From positions 62,001 to 126,000 of the forward strand of contig QWDA01000010.1 in the NCBI GenBank assembly GCA_003605175.1: a stretch of DNA of 64,000 nucleotides, read 5' to 3'. Below the pieces are notes generated by a model, which saw nothing but the letters and a program-made list of their open reading frames with translations, was not told the DNA's origin and searched no databases. Shown in pieces: positions 27,603 through 36,963 of this stretch. This DNA comes from Paracoccaceae bacterium (GTDB lineage Bacteria; Pseudomonadota; Alphaproteobacteria; Rhodobacterales; Rhodobacteraceae). A program made the position numbers and the translations under genes. How positions within the stretch are numbered: position 1 is the stretch's first letter; each line of letters starts with the position of its first letter.

Positions 27603-29044
27603 GCGCCGGGGGCCGCGACGGCCGCCGGATCAGCCGGCGGCACCTGATCCGCAGCGGCGCCGCGGCCACGCTCCTCGCCGCCTCCAGCGTCGGCGTCCGC
27701 GCCGAACCCGTCCGCCGGGGCCTCCTCCGCCTCGCCGCGCCGGGAAGCGGCACCGGGCTTGCCGGCGATCTCTTCGGTCGCCTCGTCGCGCCCGGCAGCG
27801 TGTTCGACTGCCTCGCCGAGATCGGCCCCGACGGCCGGCTCCATGGCGAGCTCGCCGAAAGCTGGGAACCCCGCGACGGCGCCCGGCTCTGGGCGGTGAC
27901 GCTCCGCGACGGCGTGCGCTTCCATGACGGTCAGATCTTCGGCGCCGAGGACGCCCTGGCCTCGCTGCGCTTCCACGCGTCCCGCATGGAAGGGCTCGGC
28001 ATCGCCTCGCTCCGGAAGACCGGGCCCCGGCAGATCCTGATCGCGCTCGACGCGCCCGACCCGGGCTTCCCCTTCCTCCTGGCCGATCCCGCGCTGGTCA
28101 TGCTCCCCGCCGCCGACCCGGAGGGCGCCCTCGCCGCCGGCACCGGAACCGGCCTCTACCGTCTCGACGGCGCGCCCACCGTCACGGGCCTCCGGCTCCG
28201 CCGGGTCGCGGCGCATTACAAGGACGGCCGTGCCGGCTGGTTCGAGGCGGTGGAACTCCTCCGCATCGCCGACCCGGCCGAGCGCAGCGCCGCGCTCCTC
28301 GCCGGCCGGGTCGACGCCGCCGCCGCGCCCGATCCCGTGCTCCTGAAGCCGCGACCCCGCGGCCCGGTCCTGGTCTCCGCCGAGAGCGGCATGCACCTGC
28401 GCCTCTCCGTGCGCGGACCGGGCGCCCCGGCGCTCGCGGCGGCGCTGAAGGCCGGGCTCGACCGGGCGGCGCTGCGCGACGGCTTCCTCGGCGGCGCCGG
28501 CGGCCTCGCCGCCGATCACCCGCTGCCGATTCGCCCCGGGGACGCGCCCCGCCCGGATCCCGGGCAGGCCCGCCACATCCTCGCCCGCGCCGGCATCGAC
28601 CGCGCCACCCTGGGATTCGGCCCCGGCCTCTCCGGACTGCCCGGGCTCGATTCGCTGGTGCGGAGCCTGAGCGACTTCGCGGGCGCCGCCGGATTGACCC
28701 TCTCGGTTGCCGAGAATCCCCAGATTCGGGCCAGTCTGGCGCCGGCGCAGCCCACCGGCGACCTGGCCCTCAGACGCTTCCCGAGAGACGGGCTCACCGA
28801 CCCGGCCGGCTTCGACAGATTGCTCGCCGAGTCAAGATCTGCGCAGGATTCCGCCCTCCGCCACGAGATCCATGGACAACTTGGGCGAATTCTCGCCCAG
28901 GAGGCCCTGACCCTTGTGCCGGTTTTCGCCCATGCCCGGTTTGCCCATAGTGCTCGGTTAACACATCTCGGCCACATTGGTGCCCTCGATATGCTGGACT
29001 CGGGACGTATCGCGGAAAGATGGCACTACGGATCTTACGGATAG
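27599..29044 (+). CDS. Tat-exported ABC-type solute-binding protein (SBP_bac_5-like)
   Basis: A 481-residue periplasmic protein of the peptide/nickel-binding family 5. The N-terminus is a Tat signal: SRRHLIRSG (Arg13-Arg14), hydrophobic AAATLLAASSVGV and a likely cut near RAE at residue 35. The family core is seen in LAESWEPRDGARLWAVTLRDGVRFHDG and EDALASLRFH. No permease or ATPase gene is nearby, so the transporter is encoded elsewhere or the protein works alone. Coupling to proline iminopeptidase hints at a role in peptide scavenging. The C-terminus overlaps the next gene by 25 bp. Confidence 0.85.
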   Translation: MSAGGRDGRRISRRHLIRSGAAATLLAASSVGVRAEPVRRGLLRLAAPGSGTGLAGDLFGRLVAPGSVFDCLAEIGPDGRLHGELAESWEPRDGARLWAVTLRDGVRFHDGQIFGAEDALASLRFHASRMEGLGIASLRKTGPRQILIALDAPDPGFPFLLADPALVMLPAADPEGALAAGTGTGLYRLDGAPTVTGLRLRRVAAHYKDGRAGWFEAVELLRIADPAERSAALLAGRVDAAAAPDPVLLKPRPRGPVLVSAESGMHLRLSVRGPGAPALAAALKAGLDRAALRDGFLGGAGGLAADHPLPIRPGDAPRPDPGQARHILARAGIDRATLGFGPGLSGLPGLDSLVRSLSDFAGAAGLTLSVAENPQIRASLAPAQPTGDLALRRFPRDGLTDPAGFDRLLAESRSAQDSALRHEIHGQLGRILAQEALTLVPVFAHARFAHSARLTHLGHIGALDMLDSGRIAERWHYGSYG

Positions 29045-29634
29045 CGTTCCTCGCCCTCTTGGCTGCCGGCCCCGCGCTGGCCTGCCGGGCCCCGTCCGGA
29101 TCCGACATCCTCATTCCCCGAGACCGCATCAACCAGGCGATGCTGTCGCGCGCGATCCTCGACGAGGTGAACTACGTGCGGTGCCGGAAAGGCCGCCACG
29201 CCCTCACGCTGGCGCAGGACAACCTCACCAATGTCGCGCTCGGGCACAGCACCTGGATGGCGAGCGCCGGCACGATGAGCCATGTGGGCGGCCGCGAGAC
29301 CGGCCGCACGCTGACCGACCGGGTGCGCCGCGCCGGGCTGCGCCCCGCGACCTATGCCGAGAACCTGGCCTTCCTGCCGCGCTACCGCTTCGGCGGCAAA
29401 CCCTTCCGGGTGGCCGACCGCGCGTCCTGCCAGTTCATGTCGGTGGACGGGCACCGGATCGGACAGCACAGCTACCAGAGCCTGGCGCGCGAGGTGGTGA
29501 CCATGTGGATGAAGAGCCCCGGCCACCGCCGCAACCTGCTCGATCCCTCGCAGCGCCGGATGAGCGCCGCCGCGAGCCTCTCGGGCGAGGGCTATTGCGG
29601 GCGGTTCTACGTCACCCAGATCTTCACCGGCTGA
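29020..29634 (+). CDS. Secreted CAP-domain (SCP/PR1-like) protein
   Basis: A 204-residue exported protein with a signal peptide (LRILRIAFLALLAAGPALA, cut about residue 21) and a CAP domain: ALGHSTWMASAGTMSHVG carries the cavity His, EVVTMWMKSPGHRRNLLDP the second conserved His and the typical S-P-G-H-R-x-N-L-L motif. Six Cys can form disulfides in the periplasm. Bacterial CAP proteins bind lipids or metals in the tetrad cavity; the function here is unknown. It starts inside the end of the solute-binding protein gene and closes the operon pip-SBP-CAP. Confidence 0.88.
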   Translation: MALRILRIAFLALLAAGPALACRAPSGSDILIPRDRINQAMLSRAILDEVNYVRCRKGRHALTLAQDNLTNVALGHSTWMASAGTMSHVGGRETGRTLTDRVRRAGLRPATYAENLAFLPRYRFGGKPFRVADRASCQFMSVDGHRIGQHSYQSLAREVVTMWMKSPGHRRNLLDPSQRRMSAAASLSGEGYCGRFYVTQIFTG

Positions 29635-29649
29635 TCCGGATCCGGCGGA

Positions 29650-29668
29650 GCGCGCGTTGCACGCGCGC
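29650..29668 (+). terminator. Hairpin after the CAP gene
   Basis: GCGCGCGT and ACGCGCGC form an 8-bp perfect stem with a three-base loop, 15 bases after the CAP-protein stop. There is no U-tract, so it may stabilise the mRNA end rather than terminate. Confidence 0.4.
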
Positions 29669-29680
29669 CCATGATGCGTT

Positions 29681-29845
29681 TGCGCCGCCTCCGGCGTCGC
29701 CGTGGAAGGGGGCTGCGCCCCCTCGGCCCTGCGGGCCTCACCCCCGTCGAGGCCGGAACCCGGCTGCTTCTCCTGGTCGGAAATACTCTGGGGGAGCGCG
29801 AGGGGGCAAAGCCCCCTCGCCCCCGGCGACGCCGGAGGCGGCGCA
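29681..29845. mobile_element. 165-bp MITE-like element with perfect 22-bp terminal inverted repeats
   Basis: Positions 29681-29702 are the exact reverse complement of 29824-29845 (22 of 22 bases, core GCGCCGCCTCCGGCGTCGCC). Inside are two further hairpins, one near each end (GGGGGCTGCGCCCCC near 29709 and AGGGGGCAAAGCCCCCT near 29802). No open frame and no clear target-site duplication are present. It lies between the convergent CAP and 29872-30480 genes. The inner motif at 29705-29745 recurs at 62510-62552. It could be a miniature transposable element or a large bidirectional RNA structure. Confidence 0.65.
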
Positions 29846-29871
29846 ACACCTTCCGATGGAGCAGCCCCGCG

Positions 29872-30480
29872 CTACTCTTCGCCTTCCTGCGGCGCCACGA
29901 AGGCGACCGGGCCGAGATCGGTGTTCGGCCCCCAGTCGCGATGCTTCAGCACCCCGTCGGCGATGTAGAGCTTGCGGATCAGGTAGGTCTCGGTCGCGCC
30001 TCCCTGCATGAGCTCCAACCGGTCGCCACCCGGGTCCGGCAGGATCCGCACCGCCGGATCGTTGGCCGCGATGTTCTCCAGCACCCGGCGCACCTCCGCC
30101 TCGTCCGTCACCCGGTCGACCGCGAAATAGCAGAGCCCCTCATAGGTCCCCGCCGCGCCGAAACTCACCGCCCCCACGGTCAGCGTGACCGGCGCCGTCA
30201 CGATCGTCCCGATCGTGCCCATCACCCCCGCCGCGCCCGCCGCGAGCCCGCTGGCATTGCCCGCGGCCGTGCTCGCCATGGCGAGCCCCTTGCCGGGATG
30301 CATCAGCGCGTAATGCCCCGCGGCCTTAACCCCATCGACCGCCGCCGCCGTTCCGGCCTTCACGCCGGAAACAACCGCCGCGCCCACCTCCCCGGCCAGC
30401 TTCGACGGCTTGTGGTCGCAAACCCCGGCCTGGACCGCGGCCGGAAAGGCCACGCAGAAACATGCAACGCGCAGGAACAT
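29872..30480 (-). CDS. Secreted hypothetical protein
   Basis: A 202-residue protein with a signal peptide (LRVACFCVAFPAAVQAG, cut near residue 18). The middle (about 30-115) is a Gly/Ala-rich hydrophobic region (ASTAAGNASGLAAGAAGVMG) that could form a membrane hairpin. The C-terminal half is a soluble domain with VTDEAEVRRVLENIAAN and ATETYLIRKLYIADG. No family is recognised. It lies downstream of and in the same direction as groEL but is separated by a terminator, and it converges with the CAP gene. Confidence 0.68.
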   Translation of the reverse strand: MFLRVACFCVAFPAAVQAGVCDHKPSKLAGEVGAAVVSGVKAGTAAAVDGVKAAGHYALMHPGKGLAMASTAAGNASGLAAGAAGVMGTIGTIVTAPVTLTVGAVSFGAAGTYEGLCYFAVDRVTDEAEVRRVLENIAANDPAVRILPDPGGDRLELMQGGATETYLIRKLYIADGVLKHRDWGPNTDLGPVAFVAPQEGEE

Positions 30481-30548
30481 GAGCCGTCTCCCGATTCGCC
30501 TCGGGCACGCTCATAGCAGGGCGCCCCGGCCGCCGTCTGCGAGAATCG

Positions 30549-30576
30549 GAAAGGGCGCCACGATGGGCGCCCTTTC
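30549..30576 (-). terminator. Rho-independent-type terminator of groESL
   Basis: An 11-bp perfect stem GAAAGGGCGCC / GGCGCCCTTTC with a six-base loop lies 30 bases after the groEL stop on the minus strand, with T residues at the stem base. No other candidate is nearer. Confidence 0.7.
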
Positions 30577-30605
30577 GCTAGTTCCGGGTCGAGTGACCGG
30601 CGGGA

Positions 30606-32255
<1,650 letters not shown>

Positions 32256-32303
32256 CTACTCCTGTCAGAATTTCTGTGTTTGTCGCGATCTTGAAGGACG
32301 GTC

Positions 32304-32591
32304 TCAGCTGATGACGCCGAGAATGTCGCTTTCCTTCATGATCAAGAGTTCTTCGCCGTCCAGCGTGATCTCGGTGCCCGACCACTTGCCGAACAGGATC
32401 TTGTCGCCGGCCTTGACGTCCATCGCGACGCGCTGGCCCTCGTCGTCCTTGGCGCCCTGGCCAACGGCCACGACTTCGCCCTCGGCGGGCTTTTCCTTGG
32501 CGCTGTCGGGGATGATGAGACCGCCTTTGGTCTTCTCGTCGCTCTCGACGCGACGGACGAGCACGCGGTCATGCAGCGGAGTGAAAGCCAT
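32304..32591 (-). CDS. groES: 10-kDa co-chaperonin GroES
   Basis: A 95-residue co-chaperonin that caps Gro[26 protein letters not shown] N-terminus ([10 protein letters not shown]) and the mobile loop [15 protein letters not shown] are canonical, ending with ESDILGVIS. The start has a GGAGCG ribosome-binding site. It is the first gene of the heat-shock operon, preceded by CIRCE and a strong sigma-70 promoter. Confidence 0.98.
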   Translation of the reverse strand: MAFTPLHDRVLVRRVESDEKTKGGLIIPDSAKEKPAEGEVVAVGQGAKDDEGQRVAMDVKAGDKILFGKWSGTEITLDGEELLIMKESDILGVIS

Positions 32592-32624
32592 CTTGGAACG
32601 CTCCTTGGTTCACGTTTCTCCCTT

Positions 32625-32651
32625 TTAGCACTCAGGCTATGTGAGTGCTAA
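32625..32651 (-). promoter_or_regulatory. CIRCE operator (HrcA site) of groESL
   Basis: TTAGCACTC, nine bases, GAGTGCTAA: an exact match to the CIRCE consensus. It covers the expected transcription start just downstream of the -10 box, so bound HrcA repressor would block initiation. The hrcA gene is not in the window. Confidence 0.95.
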
Positions 32652-32658
32652 CGGCCGG

Positions 32659-32687
32659 GAGATAGGCGCTCGGCGGAGAGCTGTCAA
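32659..32687 (-). promoter_or_regulatory. Sigma-70 promoter of groESL
   Basis: On the minus strand TTGACA (32687-32682), 17 bases, then TATCTC (32664-32659). The -35 is perfect and the spacing ideal. CIRCE begins seven bases after the -10, exactly where a repressor site should be. Confidence 0.75.
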
Positions 32688-32734
32688 CAGGTCTGCGAAG
32701 GGAAAATCCGAAAGGCGCGCCGCAAGGTTCCGCG

Positions 32735-33598
32735 TCAGGACACTTCGGAACCTCTGCGCAGGGCCGCCTGTCCGGCGAACACGCTCCCGAGCACGATGCC
32801 GATACCAGCGAGTTGCAGACCGTTCAACGTCTCGTTCAGAAAGTACCATCCCAGGATCGTCGCCGTGACCGGGCTGAAGAAGCCGAGAATGGAAACCGCC
32901 ACCGGCTGCAGTTTCGCGATGCCGTTCAGCCAGATCACATAGGTCAGCGCCGCGCCGATCAGGCCCAGATAGGCCAGCCCGAGCAGATTCCCCGTCGTCA
33001 GGTCCGCCAGACGGACGGGCGTGACGAAGATGACGGGAAGCAGGAGCAGGCCGCCCGCCGTCAACTGCCAGGCCGTGAAGGTGAGCGCATCGACGGGCGG
33101 CTGCCATTTCCGGCTGAGCACCGTTCCCAGCGCCATCGACAGCGAGGCGACCAGCCCAGCGGCGATTCCCAACCCGTCGAGGCGCGCCTCGGGCGTCAGG
33201 AGCAGCAGGGCGACCCCGACGAGGCCCGCGAGCGTCGCGGCGACCGCCAGGGCTCTGAACGGCGCCCCGAGAATCGCCCGCGCCAGGAACAGCACCATGA
33301 AGGGTTGCAACGCCCCGATGACCGCGGCCACGCCGCCGGGAAGCCGGTAGGCGGCAAAGAACAGCGCCGTCCAGAAGATCGAGAAGTTCAGGGCCCCCAG
33401 GACCAGCATCCGGGGAATCCAGATGCCGCGCGGCACCACCCGGACGATCAGCAGCAACAGCACCCCCGCCGGCAAGGCACGCGATAGCGAGACCACCATC
33501 GCATCGAGGTTCGGCAGGGCCTCGGTGGTGACAAGGTAGCTGGTGCCCCAGATCGCCGGGGCCAGCGCGGTCAGAAGCGTCGTGGAAGTTCGGGTCAT
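32735..33598 (-). CDS. DMT-superfamily (EamA) transporter
   Basis: A 287-residue inner-membrane protein with ten hydrophobic spans in two EamA repeats (ALAPAIWGTSYLVTTEALP and AGLVASLSMALGTVLSRKW open the halves; LAYLGLIGAALTYVIWLNGI and LGFFSPVTATILGWYFLNE are typical). Such proteins export metabolites or amino acids. It is divergent from a MarR regulator across a 79-bp gap containing two identical palindromes, so its expression is probably repressed by that regulator. The exported compound is unknown. Confidence 0.9.
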   Translation of the reverse strand: MTRTSTTLLTALAPAIWGTSYLVTTEALPNLDAMVVSLSRALPAGVLLLLIVRVVPRGIWIPRMLVLGALNFSIFWTALFFAAYRLPGGVAAVIGALQPFMVLFLARAILGAPFRALAVAATLAGLVGVALLLLTPEARLDGLGIAAGLVASLSMALGTVLSRKWQPPVDALTFTAWQLTAGGLLLLPVIFVTPVRLADLTTGNLLGLAYLGLIGAALTYVIWLNGIAKLQPVAVSILGFFSPVTATILGWYFLNETLNGLQLAGIGIVLGSVFAGQAALRRGSEVS

Positions 33599-33611
33599 GT
33601 CGCTCTCGAAT

Positions 33612-33631
33612 TTATCTTGACGTCAAGATAA
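33612..33631. promoter_or_regulatory. MarR-type operator 1
   Basis: A perfect 20-bp palindrome containing ATCTTGACGTCAAGAT. It is the first of two copies in the DMT/MarR divergent gap, with centres 26 bp apart. The form (inverted TATCTTGA half-sites) is that of MarR-family sites. Confidence 0.85.
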
Positions 33632-33639
33632 GCCGATAA

Positions 33640-33655
33640 ATCTTGACGTCAAGAT
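33640..33655. promoter_or_regulatory. MarR-type operator 2
   Basis: The 16-bp core ATCTTGACGTCAAGAT is repeated exactly; outer bases differ slightly from operator 1. It lies 22 bp upstream of the MarR start, so it should mediate autorepression, while operator 1 is nearer the transporter start. Confidence 0.85.
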
Positions 33656-33677
33656 AAACTGCCGCTTCGATGCGGCC

Positions 33678-34160
33678 ATGGACGATATCGACAGGATCAG
33701 GGCGCAATGGGCGCGGCAGAGGCCGGACATTGACACCGGCCCGATGGCGGTGATCGGGCGGCTGAACCGGGTCGCCCGGCACATGATGCAGGAGATGGAA
33801 AAGACCTTCGCCCGCTTCGGGCTGACGGCGCCCGGCTTCGACGTGCTGGCGACGCTCCTCAGGTCCGGACCGCCGCACGCCCTTTCCCCGAACCAGCTCC
33901 TCCAAACGATGATGATCACATCGGGCACGATGACGAACCGGATCGATCAGCTTGAAAAGGCGGGGCTGGTGGAGCGGATCGCGAACGCGGACGACAAGCG
34001 CAGCGTGCTCATCCGGTTGACCGCGACCGGGCAGGCAACGATCGACGCGGCGGTGACCGCGCATGTCCGGACACAAGCCCGGCTTCTGGATGTGTTGTCG
34101 CCGCAGGAACGCGAACTTCTCGACGCGGTTCTGAGAAAATACCTCGCCGCGACCGCGTGA
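33678..34160 (+). CDS. MarR-family transcriptional regulator
   Basis: A 160-residue winged-helix regulator. After a helical N-terminus, the wHTH spans about residues 50-110: LTAPGFDVLATLLRSG, recognition helix region LLQTMMITSGTMTNRIDQLEKAGLVERI and the wing NADDKRSVLIRLTATG. MarR proteins bind palindromes as dimers and release them on binding small phenolic or other ligands. The two identical palindromes between it and the divergent exporter make it the probable local repressor of both genes. Confidence 0.94.
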   Translation: MDDIDRIRAQWARQRPDIDTGPMAVIGRLNRVARHMMQEMEKTFARFGLTAPGFDVLATLLRSGPPHALSPNQLLQTMMITSGTMTNRIDQLEKAGLVERIANADDKRSVLIRLTATGQATIDAAVTAHVRTQARLLDVLSPQERELLDAVLRKYLAATA

Positions 34161-34311
34161 CCGCGGGGGCGGCAGGCCCGATGCGCGGCGAGCTGCGTCC
34201 CTTCGCATCCATGAGGCAAGTGCGGCCGGACGCACCCAGCCTTGCCGCCTCGCCACACCCCTGCCACCATTCCCTGCGACACCCCCGGAAACCCATGACG
34301 AGCCTGCCCGA

Positions 34312-35283
34312 GTGATCCCCCGCCTTCTCTCCCTCCTCCTCGCCCTTGCGCTCACCGGCCCCGCCGCCGCGGCCTGCACCGGCGCGAACCTGATCGACGC
34401 GCTGCCCCCCGAGGACCGCGCCGCGCTCGACGCCGCCGTCGCCGCCGCGCCCTATCCGGAAGGCAATTTCTGGCGCGCCGAAAAACCCGGCAGCACCGTC
34501 CACGTGGTCGGCACGATCCACATCCCCGACCCGCGGCTCGACGGTGTCGCAGCCCGGGTCCGCCCGGCCCTCGGGACCGCCGATCTCCTGATCCTCGAGG
34601 CCACTTCCGAGATGCAGGCCGACATGCAGCGCCTGATGACCTCGCGCCCCGACCTCGCCTTCCTGACCGAGGGCCCCAGCCTCATCGACCTTCTCGGCGA
34701 CGAGACCTGGAACCGTCTGACCCCGGAACTCGAGGCCCGCGGCATCCCGCCCTTCCTCGCCGCCAAGTTCCGCCCCTGGCTGCTCTCGATGACGCTCGCG
34801 ATCCCGCAGTGCGCGCTCAATGCGATGACGGCGGGCGAGACCGGGCTCGACGGGCGGCTCGAGGCCCTGGCCCAGGCGCAGGGCCTCCCCATCGCCACGC
34901 TCGACGACATGGAGGCGGTGCTCGACCTGCTCGCCGGCGGCGCGATCGAGGAAGAGGTCGAGATGCTCCGCATTGCGCTCGACACCGCCAGCGACATGGA
35001 CGCGGCCACCGCGACCACGCTTGACAGCTACTTCGCCGAACGCCACCGCGAGCTCTGGGAGTTCTCGCGCCTGCTCGCCCGGGGCGCCGATATCGGCGAC
35101 GAAAGCTTCGAGGCCTTCGAGGCCGACCTCCTCGACGGCCGCAACACCGCCTGGGCCGCCGAACTCCCCGCGCTTCTCGACGGCAAGAACGCCGTCATCG
35201 CCGTCGGCGCGGCGCATCTCTCGGGCGAAACCGGCATCCTCGTGACGCTCGAGAAGATGGGCTACAGCCTGACCCGGCTCTGA
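34312..35283 (+). CDS. TraB/GumN-family protein
   Basis: A 323-residue exported protein with a signal peptide (LLSLLLALALTGPAAAA) and a TraB/GumN (erythromycin-esterase-related) domain: VHVVGTIHIPDPRL carries the G-T-x-H motif, LILEATSEMQ the Glu, and the C-terminal AVIAVGAAHLSGETGILVTL the second conserved GxxH. These residues form a presumed metal-binding hydrolase site; the substrate is unknown. GTG start at 34312; a six-codon ATG frame just upstream overlaps it (TGA over GTG), which could couple translation. Confidence 0.9.
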   Translation: MIPRLLSLLLALALTGPAAAACTGANLIDALPPEDRAALDAAVAAAPYPEGNFWRAEKPGSTVHVVGTIHIPDPRLDGVAARVRPALGTADLLILEATSEMQADMQRLMTSRPDLAFLTEGPSLIDLLGDETWNRLTPELEARGIPPFLAAKFRPWLLSMTLAIPQCALNAMTAGETGLDGRLEALAQAQGLPIATLDDMEAVLDLLAGGAIEEEVEMLRIALDTASDMDAATATTLDSYFAERHRELWEFSRLLARGADIGDESFEAFEADLLDGRNTAWAAELPALLDGKNAVIAVGAAHLSGETGILVTLEKMGYSLTRL

Positions 35284-35347
35284 AACCGGTAGCGCAACTT
35301 TAACTTCGCATGGCTAAGAACCACCCCGGACCGACCGGCCGGGTGCC

Positions 35348-36814
35348 ATGAACAAACCGACGCAGATCATTCCTTCGGACCAGTTTGCCGCCATGGCCGC
35401 CCAGGCAGCGGCCGATGCCGTGTCGGTATCCGATGCCAGGGGCCAGATCGAATGGGCGAACGAGGCCTTCGCCCGGATCACCGGGCACCCGGTCGACGAC
35501 CTGATGGGCTGCCACTCGGCCGAAATCCTGCAGGGCCCCGAAACCGACCGCGAGACGCTGGCCGCGATCGAGCGCGCCCGGGCCGAACGGCGCGCGATCG
35601 TCACCGATATCCTGCAATACCGCGCGGATGGCAGCACCTACTGGGCCGAACTGCACATGACGCCGGTCTTCGACAACCAGGGCGCCGCGATCCATTTCGT
35701 CACGATCCAGCGCGACGTCACCCACCGCAAGCGCCGCGAGGTGGAAACCGCCGATCTGATCCAGCGCGAGAAGCACCGCGAGACCGAGCGCCAGCTCCTG
35801 TCGCAGGTCTCGGAATGGCTCTACTCGGCGAAGTCGCTGGAAGAGCTCCTGCTCGTCGCCCGCAAGGCCATGTCGACCCTGATCCCCGAGGCCGAGGGAT
35901 CGCTCTACATCTACTCCGAATCGCGCGACACGCTCGAGGTCGCCTCCGCCTGGGGCGACAACCGCTCGATCGACTCGGTCGATCCCGACGCCTGCTGGGC
36001 GCTCCGCCGCGGCCGCGCCTACAATTTCGGTACCCGCGCCATCGAGTTCGCCTGCGATCACGTGGGCACCGAGGATCACCCGTTCTTCTGCCTGCCCATC
36101 GTCGCCGACGGCGAGACCATCGGCATGCTGCACCTGCGCTTCACCAGCTTTTCCCTGAAATCGATGGACCGGAAGATGCTCGACATCTTCATCAACCACC
36201 GCTGGAATCTCAGCCTGCTCTGCGCCGAGCAGATGAGCCTCGCCATCGCCAATGTGCGGCTCCGCCAAGTGCTCCTCGAGAAATCCGTGCGCGACCCGCT
36301 CACCAATCTCTGGAACCGCCGCTGGCTGGTGGATACCACCAACAAGATGCTGGCCCAGGCCCGCACCGGCGACGGGCAACTCTCGCTGATCTCCATCGAC
36401 ATCGACCATTTCAAGGCGTTCAACGACACCTTCGGCCACGAGGCCGGCGACGTGGTCCTGCGCAAATCGGCCGAGGTGATGGTCGACGTGGCGCGCGACC
36501 GGGGCGCGGTCTGCCGCGCGGGCGGCGAGGAATTCGTGGTGCTCTGCCCGGGCATGGGCGGGCCCCAGGCCGTCGGCCTCGCCAACGAGATCCGCGAGGG
36601 GCTCTCGGCGCTCCGCCTTTCCTCCGAGGGCAACCGCCTTTCCCAGATCACCGCCTCGGCCGGCGTCGCCACCTACAGCCGCGGCAACACCGCCAGCGAT
36701 CTCCTGCGCGCCTCCGACGCCGCGCTCTACCGCGCCAAGCATCTCGGCCGGAACCGCGTGGTCAACGCCGCCGATCTCGACGAGACCGACGACGAGCCGC
36801 CCCCCAAGGCCTGA
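35348..36814 (+). CDS. PAS-GAF-GGDEF diguanylate cyclase
   Basis: A 488-residue soluble diguanylate cyclase that makes c-di-GMP. A PAS domain (about 12-130; GQIEWANEAFARITGHP, then a LOV/PAC-like TPVFDNQGAAIHFVTIQRDVTH), a GAF domain (about 150-305) and a GGDEF domain (about 310-470) with DPLTNLWNRR, FKAFNDTFGHEAGD and the active-site GGEEF at about 392-396. The product-inhibition I-site (RxxD before GGEEF) reads RDRG, so feedback inhibition may be lost. No membrane span is seen. The sensory ligand is unknown, possibly redox or light through PAS. Confidence 0.92.
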   Translation: MNKPTQIIPSDQFAAMAAQAAADAVSVSDARGQIEWANEAFARITGHPVDDLMGCHSAEILQGPETDRETLAAIERARAERRAIVTDILQYRADGSTYWAELHMTPVFDNQGAAIHFVTIQRDVTHRKRREVETADLIQREKHRETERQLLSQVSEWLYSAKSLEELLLVARKAMSTLIPEAEGSLYIYSESRDTLEVASAWGDNRSIDSVDPDACWALRRGRAYNFGTRAIEFACDHVGTEDHPFFCLPIVADGETIGMLHLRFTSFSLKSMDRKMLDIFINHRWNLSLLCAEQMSLAIANVRLRQVLLEKSVRDPLTNLWNRRWLVDTTNKMLAQARTGDGQLSLISIDIDHFKAFNDTFGHEAGDVVLRKSAEVMVDVARDRGAVCRAGGEEFVVLCPGMGGPQAVGLANEIREGLSALRLSSEGNRLSQITASAGVATYSRGNTASDLLRASDAALYRAKHLGRNRVVNAADLDETDDEPPPKA

Positions 36815-36897
36815 CCCGCTCCACCAGGAGATGCGGGCGGCCACCGGCGCCCGGCGCTGCCCCGGGCTCCTGTGACAGAAAGCGGCACCGGCAACCC

Positions 36898-36926
36898 TTA
36901 ACAAGCCGCGCACGCTTGCCTATAAG
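36898..36926 (+). promoter_or_regulatory. Sigma-70 promoter of the pyrophosphatase gene
   Basis: TTAACA (36898-36903), exactly 17 bases, TATAAG (36921-36926): five of six matches to each consensus hexamer. The start codon is about 30 bases after the predicted transcription start. Confidence 0.65.
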
Positions 36927-36963
36927 CGCGCGCGTCCTGAATTTCCCTTGCCAAGGTGCCGCC

